Assembly (NCBI GenBank): GCA_018660305.1
Contig: JABJKO010000036.1
Span: 1-15,217 of the forward strand
Length of the DNA: 15,217 bases
Origin: Rhodospirillaceae bacterium
GTDB lineage: Bacteria; Pseudomonadota; Alphaproteobacteria; MPNO01; UBA2964
Reading direction: 5' to 3'
Below the pieces are notes generated by a model that ran no database searches, was not told the origin of the DNA, and saw only the letters and a program-made list of their open reading frames with translations. Of this stretch, positions 12,837-15,217 are shown one piece after another. Made by a program: the position numbers and the translations under genes. Positions within the stretch are counted from its first letter, which is position 1. Each line of letters opens with the position of its first letter.

Positions 12837-14156
12837 TCAGGCGGAATCGAGGGCTGTCAGCATGTCCTCGACGGTACTGTATTTCTGCCGCGGGGTCGGG
12901 TCGGGCGCGGCGCCTTCTTCGAGGGCTTTGATGGTCAGCCAGTCCTGGTAATTGGTGACCCGCAGATCATGATCTTTGATAAAGCCATCGAGCCCATCGG
13001 GTCCGGCCTTGGCGTCACCGCTGAAATCTTCGAGGATCAGGTCGGCCACCGCGTATGAATCCAGCCGGTTGGTGCCGATGGTGCCCGACGCCCCGCGCTT
13101 GAGCCAGCCCACCGCATAGACTCCTTGCTTCACGCGACCCTCATCGTTTTCGGCAATACCCCAGCGGTCGTTGAACGGAACCCCTTCGATGGGTTCGGCG
13201 CGCGACCCGATGCAGGTGACCACCATGCCGCAGGGAATATCGAAGGTTTCGCCGGTGCCGACACAGCGCCCGTCTTCCACCTTGGTCCGCTCCATGCGGA
13301 TACCTTCGACGCTGTCGCCGCCAAGAATTTCCACCGGCATGGCGAAGAATTCAATATGGACCGTACGGCGCTTCTCGCCTTCCTTGCTGTCGCTCAGGCC
13401 GCGCAGGGTATCAAGGATGCGGGTCCGGACCTTCTGTTCGCGGTCGTCCATGCCGTCGGGCAGTTCGGTGGGAATGGCGGTTGCATCGACCACGGTGGTC
13501 GCGGCTTCCAGCGCGCCCATTTCCTTAAGTTCGGTATTGGTAAAGGCCGCCTCGATGGGGCCGCGCCGGCCGAACATATAGATGTCCTTGATCGGCGATG
13601 AATCGATGGGCTCCATGGCGTAATCGGCGATATCGGTGGTGATCATTTCCTGCGGCGTGCGCGACAGGACCCGGGCGACATCGATGGCCACATTGCCGAT
13701 ACCTATCACCGCGGCGCCGGCGATATCCAGATTGGGATCGAGGTCGCGGAAATCGGGGTGGCAATTATACCAGCCGACAAAGGCGTTGGAGCCGTAGACG
13801 CCCTTTTTGTCCTCGCCGGGGACACCCAGCTTGTTGTCCCATGGCGCGCCATAGGCGAGGACCACTGAATCATAAAGCCCGATCAACTCATCGAGGCTGA
13901 TATCGCGGCCCAGCGCGAGATTGCCCACCAGACGAACCGATTCATGCCCCAGCGTTTCGGCGTATTTGCGGTCGACCCGTTTGGTGTGCTGATGGTCGGG
14001 GGCGACCCCGCCGCGCACGAGACCGAACGGCGTCGGCAGTTTATCAATGATGTCGATGCGACAGCCCGGTGCTTTTTCAAGCAGCGCCTGCGCCACATAG
14101 ATGCCGCCGGGACCCGAGCCCACGACGGCGACGTTGCGGTTATCGTAATCGCCCAC
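12837..14156 (-). CDS. fprA: Ferredoxin-NADP+ reductase, adrenodoxin-reductase (FprA) type
   Basis: This 439-residue flavoprotein is close in length to mycobacterial FprA (about 456). The FAD motif is VVGSGPGG (11-18). The family mark PTPFGLVRGGVAPDH (41-55) follows, and then RLVGNLALGRDIS (75-87). The NADP(H)-binding motif is GIGNVAIDVARVL (152-164), then MFGRRGPIEAAFT (194-206). The C-terminal FAD segment contains VGWLKRGASGTIGTNRLDS. It transfers electrons between NADPH and small ferredoxins in the cytosol. The 2-oxoacid:ferredoxin oxidoreductase subunit gene lies upstream on the same strand, so the pair may turn reduced ferredoxin into NADPH or the reverse. No ferredoxin gene is seen in the window. 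The start at 14156 directly precedes the FAD motif, with AAGTGGG ahead. A 14-base inverted repeat lies just upstream. Confidence 0.93.
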   Translation of the reverse strand: MGDYDNRNVAVVGSGPGGIYVAQALLEKAPGCRIDIIDKLPTPFGLVRGGVAPDHQHTKRVDRKYAETLGHESVRLVGNLALGRDISLDELIGLYDSVVLAYGAPWDNKLGVPGEDKKGVYGSNAFVGWYNCHPDFRDLDPNLDIAGAAVIGIGNVAIDVARVLSRTPQEMITTDIADYAMEPIDSSPIKDIYMFGRRGPIEAAFTNTELKEMGALEAATTVVDATAIPTELPDGMDDREQKVRTRILDTLRGLSDSKEGEKRRTVHIEFFAMPVEILGGDSVEGIRMERTKVEDGRCVGTGETFDIPCGMVVTCIGSRAEPIEGVPFNDRWGIAENDEGRVKQGVYAVGWLKRGASGTIGTNRLDSYAVADLILEDFSGDAKAGPDGLDGFIKDHDLRVTNYQDWLTIKALEEGAAPDPTPRQKYSTVEDMLTALDSA

Positions 14157-14164
14157 TTTTCTGA

Positions 14165-14178
14165 CTAAACCCGTTTAG
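14165..14178. promoter_or_regulatory. Inverted repeat upstream of fprA, possible operator
   Basis: CTAAAC (14165-14170) and GTTTAG (14173-14178) are perfect inverted copies around CC, ending 8 bases before the fprA start codon. A 10-base palindrome AATGATCATT lies further upstream at 14211-14220. In reverse complement, TTATCAT near 14200-14206 could act as the fprA -10 region, though no clear -35 was found. A regulator-binding site or a short leader hairpin are both possible. Confidence 0.3.
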
Positions 14179-14323
14179 CTGAACCCTGTTACCGGGACGG
14201 ATGATAACGGAATGATCATTTGATGAAACCCCCGGAATCGTAAACTCATCGAAAACTGGGGAGTGATTTGGGGATAAACAGACAGCGCCAGGGTTGCCAT
14301 TGTCTTGGGTCTTCACGACGAAT

Positions 14324-14435
14324 CCCTCACCCACTTCGGCTAGGCTCAACTATAGTTTCGCCGAACCTGCGTACTCTCTCCCGCGCGGGAGAGGGAAGGG
14401 GCCCGCGACGCGTAGCGGCGTGGGAAGGGTGAGGG
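14324..14435. repeat. Extragenic inverted-repeat element between korB and fprA
   Basis: The element is bracketed by CCCTCACCC (14324-14332) and its exact inverse GGGTGAGGG (14427-14435). Inside is a perfect 18-base palindrome made of CTCTCCCGC and GCGGGAGAG (14376-14393), followed by GCCCGCGACGCGTAGCGGCG. It looks like a member of the dispersed palindromic repeats of alphaproteobacterial intergenic regions. It occupies most of the roughly 300-base gap 14157-14457, in which I see no gene. It could also serve as a bidirectional barrier or RNA-processing site downstream of korB. Confidence 0.65.
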
Positions 14436-14457
14436 GGCGTTTCGTTTTCGTAAAACC

Positions 14458-15217
14458 TTAGACGACGGTCCAGGTCTGTCCCTTGTGCATGAGCTCATTG
14501 ATGCTGACCGGCGGTGATTTCTTGGTCACCTCGTCGATCTGGGCATACATGCTTTCCTCGTAGGCCGGTCCGGGGTCGCGGAAGATGACGCCCATGGCGA
14601 CGGGCCAGTCAGGGGCATTCATGCCGGCGATCATGCCGGCCAGCGGCCGGTTGGTTTCGTCATGCACCAGGATGTCTTCCTCGGTGACGCCGTTTTCGCC
14701 GATGGTGACGATCTCAAGCTCGATCTTGCCGGGTTTCAGACGAAGCCCCTTGTTATCATCGGCGCCGAAGATCAGCGGCTTGCCGTGTTCGCACATGATC
14801 TGGCCGTCGGCGGCGTTGGCCTTGTCGGTGAAGGAGGAATAGACGCCGTCATTATAGACGATGCAGTTCTGCAGGATCTCGACGAACGAGGCACCCTTGT
14901 TGGCCTTGGCCGCCTTGAGAACCACCGGCAGCAGCTTCTGGTTGGTGTCGACGGCGCGGGCGACAAAACGGGCGTTGCAGCCAAGGGCGAAGACGCAGGC
15001 CGACACCGGCGCGTCGATAGAGCCCATGGGGGTCGAGGGCGAACGGGTGCCCAGCGCCGAGGTCGGCGAATACTGACCCTTTGTCAGCCCGTAGATTTCG
15101 TTGTTGAACAAAAGCACCTGCAGATCGATGTTGCGGCGCAGGGCGTGCAGCGTGTGATTGCCGCCGATGCTCAGCATGTCGCCATCGCCGCCGATGACCC
15201 AGACGTCGAGTTCCGGA
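14458..15217 (-). CDS. korB: 2-oxoglutarate:ferredoxin oxidoreductase subunit beta (3' part, cut by window edge)
   Basis: About 253 C-terminal residues are present; the start lies beyond base 15217. The visible part opens with ELDVWVIGGDGDMLSIGGNH, where GDGD begins the thiamine-diphosphate/Mg motif. It continues to LLFNNEIYGLTKGQYSPTS, whose NN completes that motif and whose YGLTKGQ is a hallmark of KorB-type beta subunits. STPMGSIDAP and GASFVEILQNC are further family blocks. With an alpha subunit (expected just outside the window on the same strand), it oxidatively decarboxylates 2-oxoglutarate to succinyl-CoA and reduces ferredoxin. A related 2-oxoacid substrate is possible, but similarity is to the 2-oxoglutarate type of actinobacteria and alphaproteobacteria. 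The stop TAA is at 14460-14458. The fprA gene follows downstream across a repeat-filled gap. Confidence 0.93.
   Translation of the reverse strand, partial: PELDVWVIGGDGDMLSIGGNHTLHALRRNIDLQVLLFNNEIYGLTKGQYSPTSALGTRSPSTPMGSIDAPVSACVFALGCNARFVARAVDTNQKLLPVVLKAAKANKGASFVEILQNCIVYNDGVYSSFTDKANAADGQIMCEHGKPLIFGADDNKGLRLKPGKIELEIVTIGENGVTEEDILVHDETNRPLAGMIAGMNAPDWPVAMGVIFRDPGPAYEESMYAQIDEVTKKSPPVSINELMHKGQTWTVV

Overview
The window looks like chromosome from a GC-rich, aerobic, heterotrophic alphaproteobacterium, possibly Rhodospirillales-like. The evidence is codon usage rich in G/C third positions, a glutaryl-CoA dehydrogenase/CoA-transferase pair, a KorB-type 2-oxoacid:ferredoxin oxidoreductase, and GC-rich hairpin-forming intergenic repeats of a kind seen in that class. 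The order-level placement is an inference only. I see no rRNA, tRNA, CRISPR array, transposase, integrase or phage structural gene.

Region 1 (1-2759) holds unconnected housekeeping genes. The 5' half of an HI0933/YhiN-type flavoprotein (minus strand, cut by the window edge) is divergent from a zinc-free quinone-oxidoreductase-like MDR enzyme. A small PPOX-fold flavin/cofactor oxidoreductase, a 75-residue unknown protein and a convergent secreted Rap1a/Tai-like cysteine protein follow.

Region 2 (2760-5002) pairs an SsuA/THI5-like solute-binding-fold protein, which lacks a signal peptide and starts with TTG, with a 374-residue bicupin that has a good sigma70-type promoter of its own. The bicupin stop overlaps the stop of a convergent 611-residue DEAH-box helicase. 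A SnoaL-like protein lies upstream of the helicase on the same strand.

Region 3 (7359-9372) is a compact plus-strand operon: an ACMSD-type amidohydrolase, a stand-alone Rieske [2Fe-2S] protein with a lengthened cluster-binding loop, and a 99-residue acidic protein whose start overlaps the Rieske stop by 14 bases. It is the best candidate here for a poorly described pathway.

Region 4 (9373-12546) encodes glutarate use, the end of lysine/tryptophan catabolism. It contains glutaryl-CoA dehydrogenase, a two-hairpin intergenic repeat, a CaiB/BaiF CoA-transferase (likely succinyl-CoA:glutarate) and a MarR-type regulator with its own promoter.

Region 5 (12547-15217) is on the minus strand. The 3' part of korB (2-oxoglutarate:ferredoxin oxidoreductase beta) lies upstream of an adrenodoxin-reductase-type ferredoxin-NADP+ reductase. 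Together they suggest electron flow from 2-oxoglutarate through ferredoxin to NADP(H). The roughly 300-base gap between them holds an inverted-repeat element and a possible operator. No single large new system is certain. The strongest leads are the amidohydrolase-Rieske-small-protein operon and the signal-less binding protein next to the bicupin.
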